DNA of 64,000 nucleotides from NCBI RefSeq assembly GCF_016808095.1, contig NC_068979.1, forward strand, positions 21,039,444-21,103,443, written 5' to 3'. The translations under genes and the position numbers were made by a program. Below are positions 36,653 to 48,779 of the stretch, one piece after another (position 1 is the stretch's first letter; the number at the start of each line of letters is the position of its first letter). Below the pieces are notes generated by a model, which worked only from the letters and a program-made list of their open reading frames with translations, searched no databases and had not been told where the DNA came from. The DNA is from Vigna angularis (taxonomy: Eukaryota; Streptophyta; Magnoliopsida; Fabales; Fabaceae).

Positions 36653-38321
36653 GAATCCGGTTGGGCTGCTCCGCCTCCTTCCGAGTCCATAGCTCAAAAC
36701 GATGCAGTTGCTGAGGTTTTAATTCCTGCCCTGTTCTTCCCTTATAGTTTAAATTATTTTTTATAATTCATGTTTTTTTTAATTATTTCAATGTATTATC
36801 TTAGTAACTCTGAATGTTTTTGTTTGGATTGATGTTGTTTGTTTCTAACCTTGCTATGGATTGGTTGAGTTGCAAGGACTACTTATAGATTGATTGCAAT
36901 TTAGTTATTCATTTTTTAAAATAATGTTGATGATTATTTATGACTGGATTTTAAGTTGTGTATATCCCAATAGCTCTATGCTTTGTGAATCCTTTAGTTC
37001 CTGGCACAGATTGTTTGTGTTTTACCTGTATTGGTTGAGTTGCTTGGACACAACTGCTACACCAAAATTTATGTTTATCTATCTATTTATATAAATAGAG
37101 CTATTTAGATATAGATAGTTGAGTGATGCTTATACACACACATTGATATGAAGATTAATCTAAGTTTAAATGTTTCTTTAACCATGATTGTGACAAAGGG
37201 GAGGGCAAGGTGTTTCATCAGGGTCCTTGTATTTCTCTGTTATTTTTATTTGGACTTGGATTACATGTGGATTTTGGTATTAGGTGGCTTTTTATATTGG
37301 GGAAGAAAGCTTTTCATGGAAGTAGTTGACTATTACTGAATTGTTGGAAAGTTGTGTAGCTTTCAAATTTAAGAATGTTTACTATTATATTTGTATTGTT
37401 TATGTTTATAATGATTATCCAAATCTTATTCCAGTTGTCTAACTTCTCGATAATCATTATCAATTATTACCAAGTTGTCTTATATTTATTGAGTTCTGTA
37501 GATAATTTCATAATTTGGTTTGTTGATTCTTGTTTTAGTTGTCTAGCTTAGTCATAATATTTGGATTGTCTTCTTTGTGATTTATGTTAACAATTTCATG
37601 ATTTGACATTTTGTTTACCTTCAATTAACGGCCTAGCCTTTGTCAAGTTGCTGATTTGATTATAATGGCACTACAGTTCTTTCTACTTGCCCATGTGTAT
37701 GATCTTTTTTCAGTTGCTCTATATGATTTGTGTTAACAACTTCATGATTGGGGTTTTGTTTACTTGCAATTAACAATTTAGTCTATGTCTTCGATGATTT
37801 CATTTATCAGTGTAGTGGTTCTATATATTTTTTGTCGTTAACACTTTGTTGACCAGATTGTAATGGTGGAAATCTATGAAGATAAATGAATTTGAACTTT
37901 AAATTTCTGGCTTACTCGGAGGACAGAGCTGCTCAACATGTTTACCTCTATTTATATAGTTACTCCTTTTAAAATTTCCCTTTATTTACAATATCTAGTT
38001 GTTCAACTTAGTTGAATTCCATCATAGTGCGAATTTAACTTGAAAGGCTGTGTTTATACCTGTAAATGTTATCTACATTACACTGACATTTTTTTTTTAT
38101 ATTTTGGCTAGCTACTTGATCAAGCCCGTAAATTTTCCAATCTTATAACAATAGGTAGTTAATACTGGCAACTATGTTATTCTCGTTAGTTGAGGTTAGT
38201 CAGATTTAGGATTTGTTGTTCTATTGTTTCTTTTGCTGAATTTAGTGTTTCATACTTCAAGAAATGCTATGTTATAGTAGTTGTTAGTTCCAATTATCAT
38301 TTGCACCATAGTTACACACGT
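36653..38321 (+). other. Right flank of the copia insertion, intron-like sequence
   Basis: The first about 70 bases are GC-richer and open; joined with 31480-31514 they read as a short Pro/Ala/Ser-rich peptide segment (for example GWAAPPPSESIAQNDAV). A possible donor, GAG|GTTTTA, follows. The rest to 38321 is T-rich like a long plant intron, without coding sequence I can recognise. Confidence 0.3.
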
Positions 38322-40105
38322 TGACAAATTTTGTACTACTTTTCAAGGCAACTTCAGTATTGCTAAGTAGTATTTAAGAAAGTAGATAGGATTAAAGTAC
38401 CCTGAGTCGTCTCCCAATGAATACGGAATTGCCTTTCAATATTTCAATCTTATAAATGCAATGCAATAAGTATAAAAGTAATGTTTGGAGAATGTTTAAA
38501 GAACAAATAAGAAACTTAAAAACAATTATGATTAAATAGGCTAATTCCACTGCTTTTCCAAGATAGATTTATCATCGGTTATTCACGAATAATTGTTCAA
38601 TTGTTTATTGTTTAAGTTTCAAATTAATTAAAGTACATTCTTAATTAATTTGAGGGCGATCATGCATTTAGCCAAAGTAAATTCTCAATCAAATGCAAAA
38701 TCTTTCTAGATTATTCACAATAAATTCAACCAAAGTACATTCTCAATCAAATTCTATTGTGTTTAATCATGTCTATTCTTAAATCTCCTAAACAAGTTAA
38801 AAGTTAATCAATCAAAGTAAATTCTCAATTGATTATAGTTGAAATTATTACTACCAACCAAAGTACATTCTCAATTGATAATAAAAACCATTTAATCATA
38901 TGAAAGTTCCTAAATTAAATCAAAGTAGATTCTCAATTAAACCTAGAAACCCTAGAACTCATATAATCAATATGCATGTAGATTCAAACACATTATGATG
39001 CAAAAATCTTTACTTTTAACAAGATAGAGAGATGAAAGACATAGAGAGAGAACAACTTAAATCAATAATCAAAATAAACAATTGCATTAACTTAACGTAA
39101 CCTTAGAATCCATCATGGAATTACAGCAGAATAGCCCTAGATGCTTAGCTTTCCATGAATGGAGTTGAATACAAGATGAAAGAAAAGTGAGAGAAGTGGT
39201 GAATGAATGAATGAAGTGAAGTCAAGTTAAGTCCCCTAGGTCTCTTTATATAGGCTTGATTGGGCTTGGACTCTGAATATTCAGTTGATAGAATCTTTTA
39301 TCTTATATCTTCCAAATAACTAAAAGATTTAAATAATTATAACATTATTTGGAAGATATTTTCTGTTGATATTCCCAAATTAAATTAATTCAACAACTGA
39401 ATTTTATTTTTTATCTTTTCTGACTTTCCAAAATTGCACAAATACCCTGAAATTTCCTCTATCTGTAGTTTAGCCCCTTCTGAATTTCTAAAATTGCAAG
39501 AAAGCCCCTTAGTTGACCATCCTTGACCAGATTCAAACAACATTGACCACTTTTGACCAGAGAAAGGACGCGCCAATGAGTGCTCGCCACGTGTCCGCTC
39601 CCTTTCCACCCAAAATTAGGGTTCTGCAGATTGGTTTTCTGTTTGTAGGTTTGGGGTTGGAGATTTGGACACGTGGCATGATCTGGTGGAGTTTGGCTTA
39701 GGAGGGGTATGGGTAGGGAAATTTAGGAGGTGTATAGAGTTACTGTTTGGCTTAGTATTGGGTCTGGTTAAGAGAAGAGAGGTGTATGTAGGGATTTTAG
39801 GAGGTGCAAAGGTAAAGTCTGTCTGCTTGGCCTATTTGTATATTATTTTCCAAACAAAATCTGATTTTGGGCTTTGAATTGCCATTTGGACCAATAAAAC
39901 TTATATTCTCAACTGCACAAATAAACATAAGAATTTCCAAAAAATAATTTATGCAACTAAAAATCACTTTTTAAGTCCCTTTTTATTCCCAAACCCAATA
40001 TATCCAATCATAACAAATCCTCTTTAAATCACTCATTCAAGCACATGAATTCATCAAAAATTTGAATTTTAAAGCATAAATGTGGGCATAAATATGCACT
40101 CATCA
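38322..40105 (-). repeat. 3' LTR of the Athila-like element
   Basis: 1784 bp; on the minus strand it starts TGATGAGTGCATATTTATGC. Relative to the other LTR it lacks about 595 bp (at about 39664), and it retains about 565 bp (about 38607-39190) that the other copy lost. Confidence 0.85.
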
Positions 40106-41340
40106 CACCCCCACACTTATCCTTTTGCACTCCTGGGAAAAATTGATTAATTCCAAGACTTTGTTCTGAGTCATTTTATTCCATATTTGCATTTGGATCA
40201 AAAAAATGAACAACACTAGACATAGATCAATCATCTAGATATTACTTTGTCATGGACATGCAAATGAAATCACTCTATTCTTCACACATAAGTTGACCTT
40301 TTTGAATTCCCAAGAAAATTAAATATGAAAAATAACACTCAAGTCAACATGTATTTATTCCTCTCCAACTCTCTCAAGTGTTTTTGGCTTGTGTTTACAC
40401 TCAAAATGCCCATGTAAGTTGACACCCTTTATATTTAACAAGACTCTAATATTCACACACTTCAGAAAACATGCAATTATTGATCATGAGGGCTTTTTAA
40501 GGTTTTATTGAGGTCAAGGCAAAGGTAGAGAATTGTCTTGGAATTTCTAAGTTTTTGAAATTGATATAGAAAGAGTAATGACACTTCAGAAACAAATCTA
40601 ATTCTTGCTCTTTTAAGGAAGATTTACTTTTCTTTCTTCTTCTTCTTTTTTTTCTTTCTAAAACTCTAAATTTTCATCTTCCTTTTTGCCTTTTTATTAT
40701 TTTGTGGGTGAGGTACTCGCCCACACACTTATTCATCACTTTACTTCTAACAGAATCCATTACTCCTTCTTCTTTTCTCATTTGACAATGACTGGAAACA
40801 AGAAAAATAGGCTTAAGGCTCAAAGGGGTTTCCAATGGATTAATGTTAGGACAAGTTTATTTGGCCAAGTAGCTAAAACAAGAAATGCCTCAATCATGTC
40901 AAATCATGCATATTCACCTCAGTTGCGCAGCACAGAATCAAGCTAACTATTAGAGTATCAACAAAACATGGACAAATCACACTAGAAAAATAGGTATGGT
41001 ACATGGTGGTCCATCCTTAACATTAAGCCCAAAACTCACATGGTTCAAATTTCTTTCACAAAAGATTTAATTAAGAAATTTTCAAGTCAACTCAATCAGC
41101 AAATCATAGAAGCAATCCACTCATATCAACATGACTCATTTTTTTTTCTTGAATTCATTATCATTCCAATTACTGATTCAAACTCTCAAATCCAATGCAA
41201 ATATTTATTAAAAAAAACAAACAAAATAAGGAACAAAATTAATTGTTTCCCCACACCCCCACACTTAAACTATGCATTGTCCTCAATGTATGCCTTATAT
41301 ATAAAATGCAAAGAAAAAAGTATGAGGGAACTTACCTCCT
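40106..41340 (-). other. 3' non-coding internal region of the Athila-like element
   Basis: Non-coding sequence between the reverse transcriptase remnant and the 3' LTR. A C-rich block CCCCCACACTTA next to the LTR (about 40108) recurs at about 41256, directly beside the coding remnant, suggesting a duplicated purine-tract segment. No host gene is seen. Confidence 0.6.
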
Positions 41341-44130
41341 TCATGGTGGAAGGAATGCTAGTAGGACTTCATTGGAAAAGTCATCCTGGATAGGAATGTT
41401 ATCTTTTCCCTTTTCAATCCTACTAAGATGGTCAACTACTAAATTATGTGACCCACTTCTGTCTTGAATAGGAGTCAACTTGTCCTTCTCGTTCTTGACC
41501 ATTGTGATTCCATATTTCTTGGGAACCACATGTATAAGGCCCACCCAAGTGCTGTCAGAATTTGAATATATAAGACTTGTTTGTAGCAACTTGGTGTCCT
41601 TTTTCTTTACAACCTCCATCAGTTGAGGATTCAATCTTCCTTGAGGTTGTTTCACTGGTTTAGCATCCTCCTCCAAAAGTATTCTATGCATGCAAAAAGA
41701 AGGGCTAATACCAGGAATATCTGCTAAAGTCCAGCCTATTGCTTTCTTGTGGTCTCTGATAACCTCTAATAGATGTTTTTCCTGTTCATCAGTAAGCAAT
41801 GCAGATATAATAACAAGGAGTTTCTCATCCCTCTCAAGATAAGCATATTTCAAATGGGATGGTAAAGGTTTCAACTCCAAAATGGGTGGTTGTACCACAG
41901 ATGGCAAAATTTTACTGCCTAAGGTAATCTCAGCCACCTCAACATCACACTCAGACGCCACAGAGGTATCATCTATTAATACCGCGTCCTCAATATTACC
42001 TGCTTTACAGTTTCCTTTTTAGTCCAAAATTAGGCACAACATATTTGAAAAAGAAAAATTGTTTACAACATCACTTGATAAATCAATACAAAACAAAGAA
42101 TGATCTTTAATCGGGTGCTTCCCAGCTTCCAACACGTTGAACCGCACCTTCTCGTCTCCTATCTCCATTGTCAATGATCCTGCATGCACATCTATCTTGG
42201 TTCGTGCTGTCATCATGAAAGGTCTTCCCAAGATAATAGTTGTTGGACTGATTCCTTCATCATCCTTCATGTCCAAGATATAGAAATCTGCAGGAAAAAT
42301 TAACTTGTCTACTCGGACAAGGACGTCCTCAAGCACACCTCCAGGGTTAACTGTGCTACGATTGGCCAGTTGAATAACCACACCAGTAGTCTTAAGAGGT
42401 CCCAGAGATAGAGATGTAAACACTGATAAAGGCATTACATTTATGGAAGCCCCTAAATCTAGCATGGCATTGTCAAACTTTGAATTTCCAATAACACAAG
42501 GAACAAAAAACATACCTGGATCCTTGCATTTTCACGATATTTCAATATACTTCTAAATTAAGCTTGACACATTTCTTCCCAAATTCACAACCTCATTATC
42601 CTTAAAACGCCTTCTATTTGTGCAAATTTCTTTCAAAAACTTGGCGTATTTAGGGATTTGCTGAATGGCATCTAGTAAGGGAATATTGATCTCCACCTTT
42701 TTGAAAGTATTTAAGATCTCTTGGTCTAATTCCTCCATTTTTTTGTTTCTCGGCTTCAACCGATTTGGATATGGAGGAGGTGGAGAATAAGAAGAAGAAG
42801 TTTTAGAAGAAGAGTTAGAGGATACTAACCTGGATTTATCAGTGGTAGTCTCAAGTGATGGTTCACTTGATCCTCCATTGTCATCAATTTGCGCTCCTTC
42901 TTTCTCCTTATCTTCATCCTCTTGGGCTCCTTCAGGGCCTTCTACCTGCTTACCCGTTCTCAAAGTAATAGCACTTACATTTTGCGGGTTGATCACTGTT
43001 TGTGCAGGTATTGTTTTCATGAAATCTTGTAGTGACATTTCAGGTTGAGGTTGCTGCCTTTGTTGAGGTGGAACATAAGGTTGTCTATTTTGTTGATACC
43101 TATTGGAGGATGAGTCATGATAATTCTGGTATGGTCTATTTCCTCCACTCATGTTTGCAGCAAAAACTTGAGATGGATTTTCCACAGTGGTTTCCACCAA
43201 GCTAGGACATTCATCAGTATAATGGTCAGTTGAAATGCAAATTCCACACTTCTTAACAATTTATGGAGTTGAGGTTTTAAACAAGCTTGCAATCTGATCG
43301 AGTTTGCTTTCTAGCTTATTTAATCTTTCATCTATCTTTTTCCCATCAACTGCACCATTTTCAATTTCATGCACTCCCTTCAACAAAGTCATTGAATTTT
43401 CTCTTGTGTCATACTATTGATTGTCTACTACCTTCCGTTCTATTAGATCTATACCATCTTCTGGTGACCTGTCTAAGAAAGATCCTCCGCTTGCAGCATC
43501 TGCCCATGACCTATCAGTAGGACTTAAGCCTTCATAAAAGCTTAGAATAAAATCTCCCATTTGGAGTTGAGGGCATGAAGCACATAGTTTCTTGAATCTT
43601 TCCCAATACTCACTAAGATTCTCTCTATCTCTCTGTCTTATATCTTGAATTTCTCTACGGATGGCAGATAATCTGGATGCAAGAAAATACTTTTCAAGAA
43701 AAAGTCTTTCAATAGTTTCCCAATTTGTAATCCTTGCTGAGAGATAATACCATCAATCTTGAGCTACTCCTTGAAGAGTAAAAGGAAAAACTCTCATTTT
43801 AAGGCTCTCTATTGTGATCCTGGGAGATCTAAACTTTTCACACATGTGAAATTGTCCCAAGTGCTTGTGTGGATTCTCCCTTGATAACCCATTGAACTTT
43901 GGTAAGGCATTTAACAGGTCAGGTCTCAACTCTCACTCCTCATTAGGGTATTCAATGTTACTTCGGATAGTTGTATTGTGGGAAGTGGCTAACTGTCTGA
44001 TGGTTCTTTGTGCATATTGTTTGGGTTAGGATCAGGTAAAAGATTGAATGGTATGTTTGTGATGGGAGATAATGAAGGTGGTATGACTTCAGATGTAGGA
44101 AGTGTTCCCTCAGTAGAACACCCAAATTTC
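41341..44130 (-). pseudogene. Athila-like gag-protease-truncated reverse transcriptase
   Basis: Read 44130 to 41341. The gag fold is at about 43890-43500 (a TGA replaces a Trp codon near 43755). A Pro/Gln/Ser-rich gag tail follows at 43200-42553. Two in-frame stops lie at 42553-42555 and about 42532. The protease (about 42513-42019) has AMLDLGASINVMP and LGRPFM. Another stop, TAA, is at 42019-42021. The N-terminal extension of reverse transcriptase (HRILLEEDAKPVKQPQGRLN) runs to about 41485. It then jumps to sequence normally found after RNase H (GSHNLVVDHLSRIE) and ends. The DD-containing core of reverse transcriptase, the RNase H core and integrase are absent. The copy cannot be autonomous. 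Confidence 0.9.
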
Positions 44131-44170
44131 AATCTTCTCCACAGCTTACTGTTAAGGAAATTTCGGCAAG

Positions 44171-45548
44171 TGTACCGAATCGTTCAAGTAATAAAACCGG
44201 TAAGACCGGATATCGTTTCCCAAGAGACTCGTGTCACCAAACAATCGTATGATTTCCAACTACTTTAAACTAAAGAATGCTTCATAATTTGGGTTTTAGT
44301 GCAATTAAAGTAAACATGAAACATAAATGATAAAAGTGATCTTAGATACTCAAACACTTGGAAATGGAAAGATTAGAAATGATATGGAATGGTATTGTTG
44401 GGGGTATGATTTCACCTACTTCACTCTTATGTATAGAAAATCACTTCCTCTTCATTAATATGCCAATGTCAATCTACTAAATTACTCAAACCCAATCCCT
44501 TGGTAGAGAGAGCCTAGACTTCCTTATTAGGCTCCAATCCCTTGGAAGACCTAACAATTATTTCCGCATTAAGAATTGAGATCTAAGACAACCAAAGGTC
44601 CTAGTTCTATCCCTAGATACTATTTCCTTTAGGTGTTTAATCAAAGTCCAGATTTACTAAATATTTCCCAATATCAAGCAAACCCTAAAATCATGTCATG
44701 GATAGCAACTTCAAAACAAGCATTAAGAAAATGAATTAAATACTAACAATCAATTAAAGAGGCATATATTCATTCAAAACACAATAGTTTACATAAGAGT
44801 TTAGTGGCTACATCAATCCCCCAACAACAATGAAACTAGCCCTCCATGAATGGAAAGCTCAAGCTTACAACAATGGTGGAAATGGAAGAAGGAAGAAGAC
44901 CCAAGGGTGAAGAAGGACTGTTCCCACAGCTCCTAGCTCGCCTCCAAGAGCTCCAAATGAGAGAAATCGTGTTTGGTTAGCAAAAGATCCAAAGCCCTTC
45001 GAGTTTCAGCCCTAAATAGACCAAATTTGCCACATCAGCATTGCCACTGCTCAACTGCACCCCAACGACAGCATTCCAGAGAGCTGGCACTCAGCTGCAC
45101 CCCAGCGACAGCATTCCAGAGAGTTGGCGCTCAACTGCACAAAAATTGTGCCGCTCAGCTACAGCAAGTCTGGTCGGGTGGCGCTCAGCTGCACAGAAAC
45201 TATGCCGCTCAACTACAGCAGGTCTGGTCGAACGGGGCTCAGCTGCACGCCAGCCGCACCCCAGCTTCAGCATTTATCTTTTCTCTCAAAATTTCCTCTT
45301 TTACCTTCATTCTTGCTTATATGGTTCTTCGGTTCTTCAGTTCTTCAGTTTGGCATACAAGCTTGGATGTAAATGACCAAAACATTCTAAACAATGGGGA
45401 TTAGTGATGAAATTGAATCATTAAAGTTTAAGATGCAACCACTTAAGAAACTAAATGGAAACTAGGATTTACAAGGCAAAAAGCTAAGAAAGAGTTGATA
45501 TTTTCTCTCAATTCGACACTGAAATCATGGTAAAATATGCTATTATCA
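44171..45548 (-). mobile_element. Nested LTR-like insertion in the Athila-like leader
   Basis: On the minus strand this block starts TGATAATAGCATATTTTACC and ends at about TTCGGTACA, ends typical of another legume LTR family. It lies between the gag start and the primer site. I find no clean target duplication: the outer bases form an imperfect inverted match (GAAATTTCGGCAAG and CTTACGCAAATTTC). The boundaries, and whether it is a solo LTR, are therefore uncertain. It contains the short repeats at 45050-45270. Confidence 0.5.
45050..45270. repeat. Tandem repeats sharing CTCA(A/G)CTGCAC
   Basis: Two units of about 40 bp (CTCAACTGCACCCCAACGAC type) are followed by two units of about 43-54 bp (CTCAGCTGCACAGAAACTAT type) and a final partial unit. 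All start with the same 11-mer. Confidence 0.85.
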
Positions 45549-45986
45549 CTTACGCAAATTTCTTTCAACTTTCAGGTTAATTTGCTAAAATCTCCCAGGT
45601 TAGCTCTGGTCATGCACTATGCAATCTGTTGGAAGTTGTTTCTCTATTACTTCTTTTTTTCTTTTGTTCTTGCTTTAGATAAAGATTTCAAATAAGAGAT
45701 AAGAGAGACTTGTTGGGTCCACTCCCAGAAAAGAAAGGTGCATCACAATGGACAACTTAAGTACCAAGTCTTTCCTAGCCAAAGCGTATTCAAACTAGCC
45801 TTAAGTATTTCTCAAGAGAAATTCTTAATAAAAACAAGAACAAAGATTTTTGCTAAAACAAGAATGAATATAGACCACAAAATAACTCAAATTAAATTAA
45901 ATGTATGTGCGTTAAAAAAAATAAAGATAAAAATAAAAAATAAAAAATAAAAATAAGAATCAAAATATTCAAAATACTAACCATAC
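45549..45986 (-). other. Leader of the Athila-like element
   Basis: Non-coding sequence next to the primer site. An A-rich low-complexity stretch lies at 45915-45960. Confidence 0.5.
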
Positions 45987-46004
45987 TCTCCGGCATCGGC
46001 GCCA
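45987..46004 (-). other. Primer binding site, aspartate tRNA type
   Basis: Minus-strand TGGCGCCGATGCCGGAGA lies 4 bases inside the 5' LTR. It resembles the TGGCGCC...GCCGGGGA site of Athila/Tat elements, with two or three changes. Confidence 0.8.
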
Positions 46005-46008
46005 AATT

Positions 46009-47839
46009 TGATAAGCTGTCGTTGAAGCTATCAAATTAATACTACTTTTCAAGGGAACTTCAGTATTGCTAAGTAGTATTTAAGAAAGTAGATAGGGTTA
46101 AAGTACCCTGAGTCGTCTCCCAATGAATACGGATTTGCCTTTCAATATGTCAATCTTATGAATGCAATGCAATAAGAATAAAAGTAATGTTTGGAGAATG
46201 TTTAAAGAACAAATAAGAAACTTAAAAACAGTTATGATTAAATAGGCTAATTCCACTGTTTTTCCAAGATAGATTCATCATCGGTTATTCACGAATAATT
46301 GTTCAATTGTTTATTGTTTAAGTGAGAGAAGTGGTGAATGAATGAATGAAGTGAAGTCAAGTTAAGTCCCCTAGATCTCTTTATATAGGCTTGATTGGAC
46401 TTGGACTCTGAATATTCAGTTGATAGAATCTTTTATCTTATATCTTCCAAATAACTAAAAGATTTAAATAATTATAACATTATTTGGAAGATATTTTCTG
46501 TTGATATTCCCAAATTAAATTAATTCAACAACTGAATTTTATTTTTTATCTTTTCTGACTTTCTAAAATTGCACAAATACCCTGAAATTTCCTCTATTTG
46601 CACTTTAGCCCCTTCTGAATTTCTAAAATTGCAAGAAAGCCCCTCAGTTGACCACCCTTGACCAGATTCAAAAAGCATTGACCACTTTTGACCAGAGAAA
46701 GGACGCGTCAATGAGTGCTCGCCACGTGTCCGCTCCCTTTCCACCCAAAATTAGGGTTCTGCAAATTGGTTTTCTGTTTGCAGGTTTGGGGTTGGAGATG
46801 ACGGCCTGTGCTCCGGCGAGATTGGCATGCGAGGAAGATTTTGGTGGCCGTGGAAGATTCTCACGACGAGGGTGGTTCGTATCTGCGGCGTGGTGGCACG
46901 ATGATAGCTGCTATGGGAGATGCGTGTTGACGGTCTGATGCGTGGAGGCTTCTCTCGATGGCTGGGGCGATGAAGAAGAGGGAGTCGCGGTCAGGAAAGG
47001 ACTCGCATTACTGGAAGAGCGAGATGGTGCGACTGTGTTTCGCGAGTGGAGAAGATGAACGGTGGTGATGGTTGATGGTGGCTGTCCGGCGAGAAAGGAG
47101 GACGATTTGGTGGTGGTGGCATGAAGGAAGTAGCGCGACTAGGTCTCGCGATTGACGAAGGAGGACTCGCGTCGATGGTGGGGTTTCGCGGCGGTGGCTT
47201 GAAGGTTGACGGCGGCCTGGGTTTGGTGGCGGCGCGACGGAAAGAATGGTGGCGCGATGGAGAGGCGGTGTGACGGCGACTGTGCGTGTCCTAGGGTTTG
47301 GATTTGGGAATTAGGGTTTATGGGAAGATGATGATGATGACGTGTAAGAGGGAGGTGATGTGGCAGTATGTGGTTGGTTAAATCTGTGTGGGAAGGATTT
47401 GGACACGTGGCATGATCTGGTGGAGTTTGGCTTAGGAGGGGTATGGGTAAGGAAATTTAGGAGGTGTATAGAGTTACTGTTTGGATTAGTATTGGGCCTG
47501 GTTAAGAGAAGAGGGGTGTATGTAGGGATTTTAGGAGGTGCAAAGGTAAAGTCTGTCTGCTTGGCCCATTTGTATATTATTTTCCAAACAAAATCTGATT
47601 TTGGGTCTTGAATTGCTATTTGGACCAATAAAACTTATATTCTCAGCTGCACAAATAAACGTAAGAATTGCCAAAGAATAATTTATGCAACTAAAAATCA
47701 CTTTTTAAGTCCATTTTTATTGCCAAACCCAATATATCCAATCATAACAAATCCTCTAAAAATTACTCATTCAAGCACATGAATTCATCAAAAATTTGAG
47801 TTTTAAAACATAAATGTGGGCATAAATATGCACTCATCA
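46009..47839 (-). repeat. 5' LTR of the Athila-like element
   Basis: 1831 bp. It contains a GC-rich segment (about 46799-47395) absent from the 3' LTR, and lacks the stretch matching 38607-39190 of the 3' LTR. The shared parts are similar throughout, with scattered substitutions. Confidence 0.85.
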
Positions 47840-47844
47840 CACCT

Positions 47845-48284
47845 ACACTTGCTTGTTATCTTGTTTCTTACAATAGTTTTGTTCTTTCTCGTTCTTCCAC
47901 TATGATTTTGTGATTTTTGTAGTATAAATCAATACTAAATACATTGTGTGTTTAGTTAGGTAATTGAAATGAAGAAAATGAAATGAAGAAAATGATGGCA
48001 TTTATGTTGCAAAATTATTAGGATCAATTGTCTTCAAAGTTTGTCCAATTTCAACTCTCGATATTAATTGCTAAATTTATTTGTATGATATTTTTAAAAA
48101 ATATATAACCGACTAACTATTATGTTATATTATAGATATCTGATTAAGGAAACGTGTCGAACGAAAATGAAGAAAATTAGACATATTTTTCTTTAATTTT
48201 TAGTATTGAACACTGAACATCTTTCTATTTAGTTTTTATGTATGAACAATTAATTACATGAAGACTGTTATTGAATATCTTTCT
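47845..48284. other. Spacer between the Athila-like element and the kinase fragment
   Basis: AT-rich. A short direct repeat, GAAYATCTTTCTATTTAGT, occurs at about 48216 and 48273, bordering the kinase fragment. No gene is seen. Confidence 0.55.
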
Positions 48285-48779
48285 ATTTAGTCTCCCAGTA
48301 ATTATTTCTAACAGTAACACCCCAAAGCTATATACGTCTACTTTCACTGTTAACTGACCGTGTGCTAGGTACTCTGGAGCCATATAACCTCTGCAGGTCC
48401 ACAAAAAATTAAAAAATTTGAATAGCACTAAAGATATAGTACATAGTGGTTACTGTCTTTCTACACTGGCTCTAGCTTTCTAACAAAATTTAGTCTGATG
48501 CTCGTATTGTTGACAAAAAAATGTTCTATTGGTAGAAAATACTTACAAAGTTCCAGCAATAGTTGTGCTAATGTGGCTCTTGTCATCTTCAAAGGACCTA
48601 GCCAAACCAAAATCAGCAATTTTAGCGTGAAGCTTTGCATCCAATAAGATGTTGTTGGCTTTTATATCTCTATGGATTATTCTAATATTGGAGTTCTCAT
48701 GCAGGTAAACCAATCCTTCAGCTGTCCCGATGAATAGGGAGAACTTATTAAAACCTCCATCAGCCAATATGTTTAGCTG
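48285..48779 (-). pseudogene. Receptor-like kinase fragment, cysteine-rich RLK type
   Basis: Two consecutive exons of a serine/threonine kinase domain remain. The upstream one (about 48779-48547) has [20 protein letters not shown] with the catalytic Asp, then DFGLARSF. It ends in the activation loop at a GTAAGT donor. The next (from 48392 downward) continues [12 protein letters not shown] and [16 protein letters not shown]. The splice junction keeps frame and phase, as in Arabidopsis CRK genes (I recall CRK2/CRK42 as similar). The ATP-binding lobe, the transmembrane and extracellular parts and the C-terminal kinase lobe are missing. The sequence before GTAEGL and after ITGR no longer matches. 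It is a truncated relic or transposon-captured piece; expression cannot be judged. Confidence 0.85.

Larger units (their letters stand above)
38322..47839 (-). mobile_element. Internally deleted Athila-like Ty3/gypsy element
   Basis: A 9.5-kb element in minus orientation: 5' LTR 46009-47839, primer site 45987-46004, gag/protease region about 44130-42019, reverse transcriptase start to about 41465, purine-rich stretch at 40106-40116, 3' LTR 38322-40105. The flanks CACGT (38317-38321) and CACCT (47840-47844) are a plausible, degraded target duplication. The core of reverse transcriptase and RNase H, and the integrase, are missing. Another LTR-like sequence is nested at about 44171-45548. Athila-type affinity rests on the protease motif LDLGASINVMP and on the aspartate-tRNA-type primer site. 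Confidence 0.88.
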
